From: Actinoplanes sp. L3-i22
GTDB taxonomy: Bacteria; Actinomycetota; Actinomycetes; Mycobacteriales; Micromonosporaceae
Reading direction: 5' to 3'
Assembly: GCF_019704555.1 (NCBI RefSeq)
Contig: NZ_AP024745.1
Coordinates: forward strand, 3,790,501-3,854,500
DNA: 64,000 nucleotides
Under the pieces are notes generated by a model that worked only from the letters and a program-made list of their open reading frames with translations, had not been told where the DNA came from and did no database searches. This document shows positions 43,698-51,137 of the stretch, one piece after another (the first letter of the stretch is position 1; every line of letters begins with the position of its first letter). Made by a program: the position numbers and the translations under genes.

Positions 43698-45194
43698 TCA
43701 GAGTGTGCGCAGGGGCGCCGGTGCGAGGCTCTCGACGATTGCGGCGGCGCGGCGGACGTCGTCCTCCAGCGGGCGGTCCGGGTCGATCGGTGGGATGGCT
43801 TCGGTGAGGGCGTCCAGGAGGCGGGCGCACTCCGGGGCGGTCGGCGGGCGGGCGCCGACGTGCAGGGCCTGGCGCAGGCCGAGGGCCAGGGAGCCGGTGA
43901 TCAGGGACAGCAGGCGGGACTGGTCCAGGGCGCGCAGGGCGGACTGCGTACCCAAGGGGATGATGTCTTGATTGTGAAGGTTTGTCGGCAGGCTCTGGAT
44001 GCTGGCCGGCATCGCGTCGCGGCGGATCTCCGCGATCAGGGCGGTCGAGGCCAGCTGGACGCCCTGCAGGCCGTGCTGGCGGCCCGGGCCGGCGGCGAGC
44101 ATCGGTGGGAGGCCGCCGTTGCGGACCGGGTCGACCAGCAGGTCGAGCTGGCGTTCGGCGAGGTTGCCGAGCTGGGCGAGGACCGTGGTGAGCAGGTCCG
44201 CGGCGAAGGCGGCGGGTTGTCCGAAGAAATTTCCGCCGTGTACGACGCGGTCACCGTCGGGAAAGAACAACGGGTTGTCGCTGACCCCGCGCAGGTCGGC
44301 CGCGACGACGCCGTCGGCGTAGCGCAGCGCGTCCTCGGCCGCGCCGAGCAGCTGTGGCGTGCAGCGGATCGAGTACGGCTCCTGCAGCGGGCGCTGCCCG
44401 GACGGCGTCGTCCCGGCGAGCACCGCGCGCATCGTGTCGCCCACCGCGACCGTGCCGGCGTGGCCGTACGCGTCCAGCAGCGCGGCGTCGAGGAACTGCG
44501 GATCACAGCCGAGCAGGTCCGCCAGCACGCAGGTGAGCAGCTGGATCACCCGGTGCGACGTGCGCACCCGGTCCAGGGCCAGCGCGGCCGCCGCGGTGGT
44601 CAGCGACGTGCCGTTGACCAGCGCGAGCGCGTCCCGGCCGTCCAGCGGTAGCGGGGTGAGGCCGGCCTTGTGCAACGCCTCCGCGGCGGGCAGTCGATCG
44701 CCGTACACATAGGCGTGTCCCCGGCCCCGCAGTGCCTGCGCCGCGGCACCCAGCGGAATCAGGTCGCCGCTCGCGCCCACCGAGCCGAGCCGGGGCATGG
44801 CCGGCGCGAACGTGGTGCCCAGCGCGTCCGCGAGCGCGTCGACGACGTGCGGCGACACGCCCGAGGCGCCGCGGGCCAGGGAGTGCGCGCGGACCAGCAG
44901 GGTGGCCCGGGCCAGGTCCGGATCGAGGTCCGGGCCGTGGCCGGCGCCCAGGTGCGCGAGCGTGTTGTCGGCCTGATCGCGCTGGTCGGCGCGGCCCGGG
45001 TAGCCGACCAGCGCGCCGAAACCGGTGGTCGCGCCGTAGACCGCCCGGTCGTCGCCGAGCACCTCGGCCAGGAAGGCCCGCCCGGCCGTCAGCCGCTCGC
45101 GCACCTCCGGAGTGATCCGCACGGTGATCGGCTCGCGGGCGGCGCGCAGGTCCGCGATGCGCAGCGGGGCCGCCAGATCCACCTCGATCGTCAT
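43698..45194 (-). CDS. MIO-type aromatic amino acid ammonia-lyase, probably tyrosine-selective
   Basis: About 498 residues. The prosthetic MIO group forms from Ala141-Ser142-Gly143 in RLGSVGASGDLIPLG. Catalytic Tyr53 is in VYGATTGFGALVG. NGTSLTTAAAALALDR and SDNPLFFPDG follow, with a C-terminal LHNQDIIPLGTQSALRALDQ. At the selectivity loop it reads LAHLGAGHG. In this family Ser-His marks histidine lyases, Phe-Leu phenylalanine lyases and His-Leu tyrosine lyases. His81-Leu82 therefore suggests tyrosine as substrate, giving p-coumarate (or beta-tyrosine if it is an aminomutase). ATG at 45194, divergent from a FOXRED2-like gene. Confidence 0.88.
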   Translation of the reverse strand: MTIEVDLAAPLRIADLRAAREPITVRITPEVRERLTAGRAFLAEVLGDDRAVYGATTGFGALVGYPGRADQRDQADNTLAHLGAGHGPDLDPDLARATLLVRAHSLARGASGVSPHVVDALADALGTTFAPAMPRLGSVGASGDLIPLGAAAQALRGRGHAYVYGDRLPAAEALHKAGLTPLPLDGRDALALVNGTSLTTAAAALALDRVRTSHRVIQLLTCVLADLLGCDPQFLDAALLDAYGHAGTVAVGDTMRAVLAGTTPSGQRPLQEPYSIRCTPQLLGAAEDALRYADGVVAADLRGVSDNPLFFPDGDRVVHGGNFFGQPAAFAADLLTTVLAQLGNLAERQLDLLVDPVRNGGLPPMLAAGPGRQHGLQGVQLASTALIAEIRRDAMPASIQSLPTNLHNQDIIPLGTQSALRALDQSRLLSLITGSLALGLRQALHVGARPPTAPECARLLDALTEAIPPIDPDRPLEDDVRRAAAIVESLAPAPLRTL

Positions 45195-45257
45195 GGCTCG
45201 GGACGCTAATGAGGAGTTCTCAGAACCCTCTGAAATCGCGTCCGTAGCTTGCGGCCT
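45195..45257. promoter_or_regulatory. Divergent promoter between the ammonia-lyase and FOXRED2-like paralogue B
   Basis: 63 bases. TCTGAAAT at 45229-45236 is shared with the promoter of paralogue A. Just before it lies TCAGAACCCTCTGA, a 5-bp dyad (TCAGA/TCTGA) around ACCC, at 45220-45233. One regulator could control both directions. Confidence 0.45.
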
Positions 45258-46775
45258 ATGACGCACGACTACCTGATCATCGGCGCCGGGCCGGCCGGCT
45301 TGCAGCTCGCCGCGCTGCTGGAGCGCGACGGTCATGACTACGTCGTTCTGGAAGCGGGTGCGGCGGCGGGAACTTTCTTCACCCGCTATCCGCGGCACCG
45401 CACGCTGATCTCGATCAACAAGGTCTTCACCGGTTCCGAGGACCCGGAGTTCAATCTGCGGTCGGACTGGAACTCGCTGCTCACCGACGACCCGGCGCTG
45501 CTGTTCAAGAACTACAGCCGAAGGTATTTTCCGTCGGCCGACGACCTGGTGCGCTACCTGAAGGACTTTGCCGACGGTTTGAAAGTTTCCTACGGCAGGA
45601 AAGTCCAGCGGGTGTCCCGGGCGGAAGGAATCTTCACCGTCGAGACCTCGGTGGAGACTTTCACCGCGCGGCGGGTCGTCGTCGCCACCGGTGTCCCACA
45701 GCTCTATGTGCCGCCGATCGAGGGCGCCGAGCTGTGCGAGCGCTACGACACGGTCAGCGTCGACCCGGCCGGCTTCGAGAACCAGCGGGTGCTGATCATC
45801 GGCAAGGGGAACTCCGCCTTCGAGACCGCGGACGCCCTGGTGGAGTCCGCCGCGGTGATCCACGTCGCCGGGCCGCACGCGATCCGGCTGGCCTGGCAGA
45901 CGCACTACGTCGGGCACCTGCGGGCGGTCAACAACAACTTCCTCGACACCTACCAGCTGAAATCGCAGAACGCGGTGCTGGACGGCACCGTCGAAAGCAT
46001 CGTGCGCCGGGACGACGGCGGCTTCCGGATCGTCTTCCGCTACGCCCGGACCAGCGAACGGCTGCGCGAGATCGACTACGACCGGGTCATCCTGGCCACC
46101 GGCTTCCGGTTCGACGCGTCCATCTTCGACGAGTCGGCGCGGCCCGAACTGGCGATCAACGACCGGTTCCCGGCGCAGACCCCGGCCTTCGAGTCGGTCA
46201 ACGTGCCCGGGCTCTACTTCGCCGGCACGCTCTCCCAGCAGCGCGACTTCAAGAAGTCGACGAACGGGTTCATCCACGGTTTCCGGTACGGCGTCCGCGC
46301 CCTCCACCGGATCCTGCGCAGCCGCCACCACGACATCCCGTGGCCGTCGGCGCCGGTGGAGGCCACCCCGGAGGCGATCACCGACGCGATCATCGCCCGG
46401 ATCAACGTGTCCTCCGCGCTGTGGCAGCAGTTCGGCGTGCTCGCCGACGTGGTCACGGTCTCCGGCGGCGCGGCGCGCTACCACCAGGAGGTGCCGGTCG
46501 CCTACCTCGGACCGGAGCCGCTCGCGCTCGTGGTCACCCTCGAATACGGCCCCGGCCACGACCAGGTCGACCCGTTCGACATCACGGTGCCGCGGATCGC
46601 CGAGAACGACGCCGCCACCGCGCACCGGGCCAGCTACCTGCACCCGGTGGTCCGCTGCCTGCGCGACGGTGTGCTGCACAAGACCCACCACCTCGCCGAG
46701 AACCTGGAGAACCACTGGAACCTCCCGGCGGTGCACCAGGAGCCGCTGGCCCGCTTCGTCAAGGATGTCCTCTGA
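45258..46775 (+). CDS. FOXRED2-like FAD-dependent monooxygenase/oxidoreductase, paralogue B
   Basis: 505 residues with the same order of motifs as paralogue A: DYLIIGAGPAGLQLAALL, RHRTLISINKVFTG, DWNSLLTDDPALLF, VLIIGKGNSAFETADAL, HYVGHLRAVNNNFLDTYQLK and ATGFRFDASIFDE. The identical 20-residue HYVGH block shows recent common ancestry or strong constraint. It is followed 2 bases later by the AMP-forming ligase gene and is divergent from the ammonia-lyase, so the three probably work on the same aromatic compound. Confidence 0.88.
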   Translation: MTHDYLIIGAGPAGLQLAALLERDGHDYVVLEAGAAAGTFFTRYPRHRTLISINKVFTGSEDPEFNLRSDWNSLLTDDPALLFKNYSRRYFPSADDLVRYLKDFADGLKVSYGRKVQRVSRAEGIFTVETSVETFTARRVVVATGVPQLYVPPIEGAELCERYDTVSVDPAGFENQRVLIIGKGNSAFETADALVESAAVIHVAGPHAIRLAWQTHYVGHLRAVNNNFLDTYQLKSQNAVLDGTVESIVRRDDGGFRIVFRYARTSERLREIDYDRVILATGFRFDASIFDESARPELAINDRFPAQTPAFESVNVPGLYFAGTLSQQRDFKKSTNGFIHGFRYGVRALHRILRSRHHDIPWPSAPVEATPEAITDAIIARINVSSALWQQFGVLADVVTVSGGAARYHQEVPVAYLGPEPLALVVTLEYGPGHDQVDPFDITVPRIAENDAATAHRASYLHPVVRCLRDGVLHKTHHLAENLENHWNLPAVHQEPLARFVKDVL

Positions 46776-46777
46776 CG

Positions 46778-48142
46778 ATGTGGCCCGATCCGGTGCTCGA
46801 ACTGCTCGCCGACGGCGGTGACCGGCCGGTCTTCGAGGACGGTGACCGGGTGGTCACCGCCGCGGAGATGGCCACCCTGGTCCGGCGGATCGCGGCGGGG
46901 CTGCGGCACCACGGGATCGGCCCCGGTCGCGGGGTGGCGTTGCGGCTCGGGGTGAACGCGCCCGCCTTCGCGGCGACCATCGCCGCCTTCGCGGTCGGGG
47001 CGCGGGTCTCCGGACTCCCGGCCGGGCTCGCCCCGGGGCAGCTGTCGTACCTGCTGGAACGGGACGACGCGGTGCTGATCGACGACGACGGGGTGCGGTC
47101 GCTGGCCGACTTCGCCGACCAGCCGCTGTCGGCGGCCGGGCGTGGGGACGACGTGGCCCGCGTCATCTACACCAGTGGGAGCACCGGCAACCCCAAGGGC
47201 TGCGCCCAGACGTACGCCGCGATGTCCGCCGGCTGGGCCCCGTACCCGGACCGCTGGCCGCCGGTGGTCGCCGCGCTCGCCGAACGACTCGACCGCTACC
47301 TGGTCTTCGGCTCGCTGAACAGCCAGGTCATGCTGGAGTACGGCATCCTGACGCTCGCCGCCGGCGGCACCCTGGTCGCCGCGCACCCGCCCGTCTTCCC
47401 GGCCGCGATCGTCCGGCACCGGGCCACCGCGAGCGTGATCACCGTCGGAAAGTTGCACCAACTGGTCCGCGCCCAGCGCGCCGAACCGGCCGATCTGAGC
47501 AGCCTGAAGGCCCTGATGGTGTCCGGCTCGCCGCTGGAACCGGGGCGGTTGCGGGAGGCGCTCGACGTGCTCGGGCCGGTGGTCTTCCACGGCTACGGGC
47601 AGACCGAGACCGGCATGATCTCGATGGCGCTGCCGGGGGAGCGGCCGGACACGGTCGGCCGGCCGCCGGCGGTCACGAGGATCAAGATCAAGGACGGCGA
47701 GCTGTACGTACGGACCCCGGCGCAGGCCGGCTCGTACTGGCAGGACCCGGACGAGTCGGCGAAAGTTTTCGTCGACGGCTGGGTGCGGACCCGGGACCTG
47801 GCCGCGCTCGACGCCGACGGCTACCTGCGGCTGCTCGGCCGGGCCCGCGACGTGATCATCGTGCAGGCGACGCTGGTCTACGCCGGGCCGATCGAACGGG
47901 TGCTCGCCACCGATCCGTCGGTTGCCGAGGCCTACGTCGTCGGGCGTGCGGACGACGAGACGGGAGAGGCGATCCACGCGTACGTCGTCCCGGCCACCAA
48001 CCGCACCCCCGACCCGGCCGCCCTGCGCGACCTGGTCGCCGCGCACCTCGGCACCTCATCGGTCCCGAAAACCGTGACCGTCATCGATCAGGTCCCGCTG
48101 GCCCCGAGCGGCAAGCCTGACAAATCCGCGCTGCCGCGCTAG
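46778..48142 (+). CDS. AMP-forming acyl ligase (ANL superfamily)
   Basis: 454 residues. The P-loop motif is VIYTSGSTGNPKGCAQTY (A3), A5 is HGYGQTETGM, the hinge region is VRTRDLAALDADGYLRLLGRARD and the C-terminal lysine motif is LAPSGKPDKSAL (A10). It activates a carboxylic acid as an acyl-adenylate and transfers it to CoA or a carrier. Next to a probable tyrosine ammonia-lyase, a p-coumarate (4CL-like) substrate is plausible. No carrier protein is adjacent. ATG at 46778 begins MWPDPVLELL. Confidence 0.9.
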   Translation: MWPDPVLELLADGGDRPVFEDGDRVVTAAEMATLVRRIAAGLRHHGIGPGRGVALRLGVNAPAFAATIAAFAVGARVSGLPAGLAPGQLSYLLERDDAVLIDDDGVRSLADFADQPLSAAGRGDDVARVIYTSGSTGNPKGCAQTYAAMSAGWAPYPDRWPPVVAALAERLDRYLVFGSLNSQVMLEYGILTLAAGGTLVAAHPPVFPAAIVRHRATASVITVGKLHQLVRAQRAEPADLSSLKALMVSGSPLEPGRLREALDVLGPVVFHGYGQTETGMISMALPGERPDTVGRPPAVTRIKIKDGELYVRTPAQAGSYWQDPDESAKVFVDGWVRTRDLAALDADGYLRLLGRARDVIIVQATLVYAGPIERVLATDPSVAEAYVVGRADDETGEAIHAYVVPATNRTPDPAALRDLVAAHLGTSSVPKTVTVIDQVPLAPSGKPDKSALPR

Positions 48143-48258
48143 CCCGCGCCGCAAGCCCGGCAATCCGCGCTGCCGCGCCGCAAGGCCCGGCCGGCGCTGG
48201 GGCTGCTCCACCGCCGGCCGGCTCGCGTGCGATGCCAGCCGGCGGTAAGCGCATGTTC

Positions 48259-48277
48259 AGGGCCGGATTGCGGCCCT
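48259..48277. terminator. Hairpin between convergent ligase and sodN genes
   Basis: AGGGCCG and CGGCCCT form a 7-bp stem around GATTG, within a 154-base convergent gap that otherwise contains only GC-rich repeats such as GCCAGCCGG. Probably bidirectional; no U-tract. Confidence 0.55.
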
Positions 48278-48296
48278 CAGCGCCAGCCGGAAGCGG

Positions 48297-48701
48297 TCAG
48301 GCCTGCTTGGTCTCCCAGAAGATCTTGGAGATTTCCTCGATCTTCGCCAGGAGCTGGTCGGCGATCGCCGGGTCGACCGAGCCCTTGGCGCCGCCGGCGC
48401 CGGCGAGCTTGGTGGCCTCGTTGAAGAGCTGGTGCAGCTGCGGATACTTCTCGAAATGCGGCGCCTTGAAGTAGTCGGTCCACAGCACCCACAGGTGGTG
48501 CTTGACCAGCTCGGCGCGCTGCTCCTTGATCAGGATCGCCCGGGTCCGGAACTCCGGATCCGCGCTGGCCTGGTACTTCTCGGCGATCGCCTTGATCGAC
48601 TCGGCTTCGATGCGGGCCTGGGCGGGGTCGTAGACGCCGCAGGGCAGGTCGCAGTGGGCGCTCACGACGGTGCGCGGGAGCAGGAGACGCGGCAGGCGCA
48701 T
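48297..48701 (-). CDS. sodN: Nickel superoxide dismutase
   Basis: 134 residues. The precursor starts MRLPRLLLPRTVVSA, a 15-residue propeptide, followed by the nickel hook HCDLPCGVY (His1, Cys2 and Cys6 of the mature enzyme). Then DPAQARIEAESIKAIAEKYQ and the four-helix bundle typical of NiSOD. The cytoplasmic hexamer removes superoxide. The propeptide must be cut to free His1, normally by the SodX/CbiX-type peptidase encoded next to sodN. Here no such gene is adjacent; instead the start codon overlaps the stop of a flavin reductase by 1 base (ATGA-type coupling read on the minus strand). Confidence 0.97.
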   Translation of the reverse strand: MRLPRLLLPRTVVSAHCDLPCGVYDPAQARIEAESIKAIAEKYQASADPEFRTRAILIKEQRAELVKHHLWVLWTDYFKAPHFEKYPQLHQLFNEATKLAGAGGAKGSVDPAIADQLLAKIEEISKIFWETKQA

Positions 48702-49195
48702 CAGGATTCCTCCGAGGTCACGAACTTGCGGGAATGGTGGATCAGCGGGCGGTCCGCCGGGCCGTGGAACACCTCGACGACGGTCGCGACGACCAGCGTC
48801 GAATCGCCGACCGGCACCAGGTGCAGGGGCTCGGCCCGTAGCGCGGCGACCGCGTCGAGCAGGATCGGCTCGCCGGTCGGCAGCGTGCTCCACCCCTGGT
48901 CAGGGGTGAAACGTTCGCCGCCGGAGCGGGCGAAGTGCCCGGCCAGCCCGGCGTGCCGGATGCCGAGGAGATGCACCACGAAGCTCGGCGCGGCCAGCAA
49001 GATCCGCGCCGAGTAGGTACCCATGACCGAAAATGACAAGGCCGGCGGGTCGACCCCGACCGATGCGACGCTGGAGGCGGTCAGGCCGACCGGGCCGTCC
49101 GGGCCGGCGCCGGTGATCACCGCGACGCCGGTCGGGTACTGCCGGAACGCACCTTTCATCCGCTCGCCGACACCGTTCAGGGTTCCTAGATCCAC
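48701..49195 (-). CDS. Flavin reductase-like (split-barrel FMN-binding) protein
   Basis: 164 residues from GTG at 49195. FRQYPTGVAVITGAGPDGPV, GLTASSVASVGVDPPALSFS and SFVVHLLGIRHAGLAGHFA are typical of the short-chain flavin reductases that supply reduced FMN or FAD to two-component monooxygenases. It could serve a flavin-dependent oxygenase encoded nearby, though the FOXRED2-like enzymes have their own NADPH sites. It is translationally coupled to sodN, which is reasonable because free reduced flavin generates superoxide. Confidence 0.9.
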   Translation of the reverse strand: MDLGTLNGVGERMKGAFRQYPTGVAVITGAGPDGPVGLTASSVASVGVDPPALSFSVMGTYSARILLAAPSFVVHLLGIRHAGLAGHFARSGGERFTPDQGWSTLPTGEPILLDAVAALRAEPLHLVPVGDSTLVVATVVEVFHGPADRPLIHHSRKFVTSEES

Positions 49196-49299
49196 CGCCC
49201 CACGCTAAAACCTCAAGTCAACTTCATGTCAAACGCCCCTGACCAGGCAGTTCGTCATCCAGTTCTCGCTTCTGTGGAGTTCCGGGGCAGTATGAGGAC

Positions 49300-49941
49300 A
49301 TGAACCAAGGACCTTCGAACCACGATTTCGGTACGGCGTCAGCCGACGCCCCGGAAGGCCACGAGGTCCCCGCCCCGCAGCCCGGCGAGGCGAGCCGGCA
49401 GCTCGGCGAGGTGAGCCGGCAGCCCGGCGAGGCGGGCCGGGGGTTCACCGGAGCGCCGGCCGTGGAGGTGGTCCGCGACCGGGACGCCGCCGGCCGTGCC
49501 CGCAACGCCCGCCCGCGCGACGGTCTCGGCCGCCCCCTGCCGCACGGCATGACCGGCATCCCGACCACCCCGGAGGACCTGGTGCTCCCGCCCGCGGAGG
49601 CGCTGCGCGAGGCCGAGCACCTGCTCGCCGCCGGCCGGCCGTTCCACGCCCACGAGGTGCTCGAAGGGGCGTGGAAGGCCTGCGACGACGACACCCGGGA
49701 ACTGTGGAAGGGGCTGGCCCAGCTGGCGGTCGGCGTCACCCATCTGCGGCGGGGCAACGAGGTCGGCGCGGTGCGGTTGCTGTCCCGCGCCGGGGACCGG
49801 ATCTCGGCGTACGCCGAAATCTCTCCGCACGGGATTCCGGTGGCCGCGCTGACCACCTGGACCCGGGATCTCGCCGCGCGCATCGGCCATGGGCCGATCC
49901 CGGAGGAGATGCTCGCGCCGCGGCTCAGATCTTCGGAATGA
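49300..49941 (+). CDS. DUF309-domain protein
   Basis: 213 residues. The C-terminal half carries the DUF309 signature LLAAGRPFHAHEVLEGAWKA and WKGLAQLAVGVTHLRRGNEV. The N-terminal 90 residues are low-complexity with short GEASRQLGEVSRQPGEAG repeats and are probably disordered. The function of DUF309 is unknown. ATG at 49300. The last 17 bases overlap the convergent DUF3558 lipoprotein gene. Confidence 0.85.
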   Translation: MNQGPSNHDFGTASADAPEGHEVPAPQPGEASRQLGEVSRQPGEAGRGFTGAPAVEVVRDRDAAGRARNARPRDGLGRPLPHGMTGIPTTPEDLVLPPAEALREAEHLLAAGRPFHAHEVLEGAWKACDDDTRELWKGLAQLAVGVTHLRRGNEVGAVRLLSRAGDRISAYAEISPHGIPVAALTTWTRDLAARIGHGPIPEEMLAPRLRSSE

Positions 49942-50467
49942 TCACCTTCGCGACCTTCGTGGCGGTGACGATGTTCTGCTCCTCGGCGTCGCCGCGCGAG
50001 TAGACGTCGATCTGCACCGTGCCGTACAGCACGTAGAGGTGCCCGCTGGCCGAGTACGCGTCCTCGCCGACCCCGTCCACCCTCGTCGCGTCGGCCGTCG
50101 TCACCTTGAACTCGGCCTCGGTGGTGCGGCTCAGGAACACCGCGAGCTGACCGTCGTTCTGCTGCCACTGGCAGAAGCGGGTGACGTCGCCGTCGTCCGC
50201 GCCGTCCTCGTCGATCTGGGTGATGGTCCGGCCGGTCAGGCTGGTCACCTCGGCCTTGGACAGCAGCGTGCAGGGGTTCGGGATGTCGCCCTGGTCCTTC
50301 ACGGAGCCGGTGGCGCCGGTGTCCTCGGTCGGTTTCGCCGTGGCCGGCGTCGCCTGCGCGGTCGCGGCGGGCTCGGCGGACTTGTCGCTGTCGGCGTTGT
50401 TTAGCACGCCGCAGCCCCCGATCCCGAGCGCGGCGATCGAGACAAGTGCGACCAGGGGGTATTTCAC
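49925..50467 (-). CDS. DUF3558-like lipoprotein
   Basis: 180 residues from GTG at 50467, which is preceded at good spacing by GAAGGAG. A lipobox follows a short helix: VSIAALGIGGCG with Cys about 19. A Thr/Ala-rich linker leads to a DUF3558-type domain with NPCTLLSKAEVTSLTGRTI and RFCQWQQNDGQLAVFL; the two cysteines probably form a disulfide. It is an exported, membrane-anchored protein of unknown function. Confidence 0.82.
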   Translation of the reverse strand: MKYPLVALVSIAALGIGGCGVLNNADSDKSAEPAATAQATPATAKPTEDTGATGSVKDQGDIPNPCTLLSKAEVTSLTGRTITQIDEDGADDGDVTRFCQWQQNDGQLAVFLSRTTEAEFKVTTADATRVDGVGEDAYSASGHLYVLYGTVQIDVYSRGDAEEQNIVTATKVAKVIIPKI

Positions 50468-50590
50468 GGGTGCTCCTTCTGGGGGCGGGGGAAAGTCCCA
50501 GCTGAATCGCATCATGAGCGAGGTGGTCAACCCCAGAGGAGAAGCGCTGAAGTCACCCGTCAGCGTCGGGCCGCGCCGTGCTGGACCGCC

Positions 50591-51055
50591 TCAGGGCAGG
50601 GGCAGCGGGGACTGCGGTTTCGTCACGGCGAACGCGAACGTCGTCTTGATCGACGCGAAGGCCGGGATCGGCCGGATCTCCCGCCGCAGCAGCTCCTCGT
50701 AGGCGGCGAACGACGGGATGACGATCTTCACGAGGTAGTCGTCGTCGCCGGCCAGCAGGTACGCCTCGACCACCTCGGGGATCGCCCGCAGCTTCGCCTC
50801 GACCTCGTCGACCACCGCCGACGCGTGCGAGAGCAGGGTCAGCCGGGCGAACGCGGTGATCGGCAGCCCGACCGCGTCCTGGGACAGGACGGCCGCGTAG
50901 CGCTCGATCACCCCGGACTCCTGCAACTGCCGGACCCGGCGCAGGCACGGCGACGGGGAGAGCCCGACCCGGTCGGCCAGCTCCTGATTGGTCAGCCGGC
51001 CGTCGCGCTGCAGTTCGAGCAGAATCCGCCGGTCGATCGAGTCCAAGGTCGTCAC
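50591..51055 (-). CDS. Lrp/AsnC-family transcriptional regulator
   Basis: 154 residues. The N-terminal helix-turn-helix reads DSIDRRILLELQRDGRLTNQ then LADRVGLSPSPCLRRVRQLQ. The C-terminal RAM domain has EAYLLAGDDDYLVKIVIPSF. Its ligand is presumably an amino acid. GTG at 51055. It is divergent from a DMT-family exporter, with a perfect dyad starting two bases upstream of its start codon, the classic Lrp-exporter arrangement (compare amino-acid exporters). Confidence 0.93.
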   Translation of the reverse strand: MTTLDSIDRRILLELQRDGRLTNQELADRVGLSPSPCLRRVRQLQESGVIERYAAVLSQDAVGLPITAFARLTLLSHASAVVDEVEAKLRAIPEVVEAYLLAGDDDYLVKIVIPSFAAYEELLRREIRPIPAFASIKTTFAFAVTKPQSPLPLP

Positions 51056-51056
51056 G

Positions 51057-51095
51057 TGGCAGATTCTGCCACTGCGGGACGGGATCCTGGCAGAA
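51057..51095. promoter_or_regulatory. Lrp-type operator with perfect dyad TGGCAGA-T-TCTGCCA
   Basis: A perfect 7+1+7 inverted repeat lies at 51057-51071, directly before the regulator start. A half-site TGGCAGAA follows at 51088-51095, exactly 31 bases (about three helical turns) from the first. Both lie in the 82-base divergent gap, so autoregulation and control of the exporter are likely. Confidence 0.8.
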
Positions 51096-51137
51096 TACGC
51101 AATCGCGTGCCCCGTGGATCTTCATAGCCTTGCCCGC

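Noticed and set aside
46778..48046. Minus-strand 470-codon frame opposite the acyl ligase
   Set aside because: Antisense of a gene with all ANL motifs; low-complexity Arg/Gly/Pro product.
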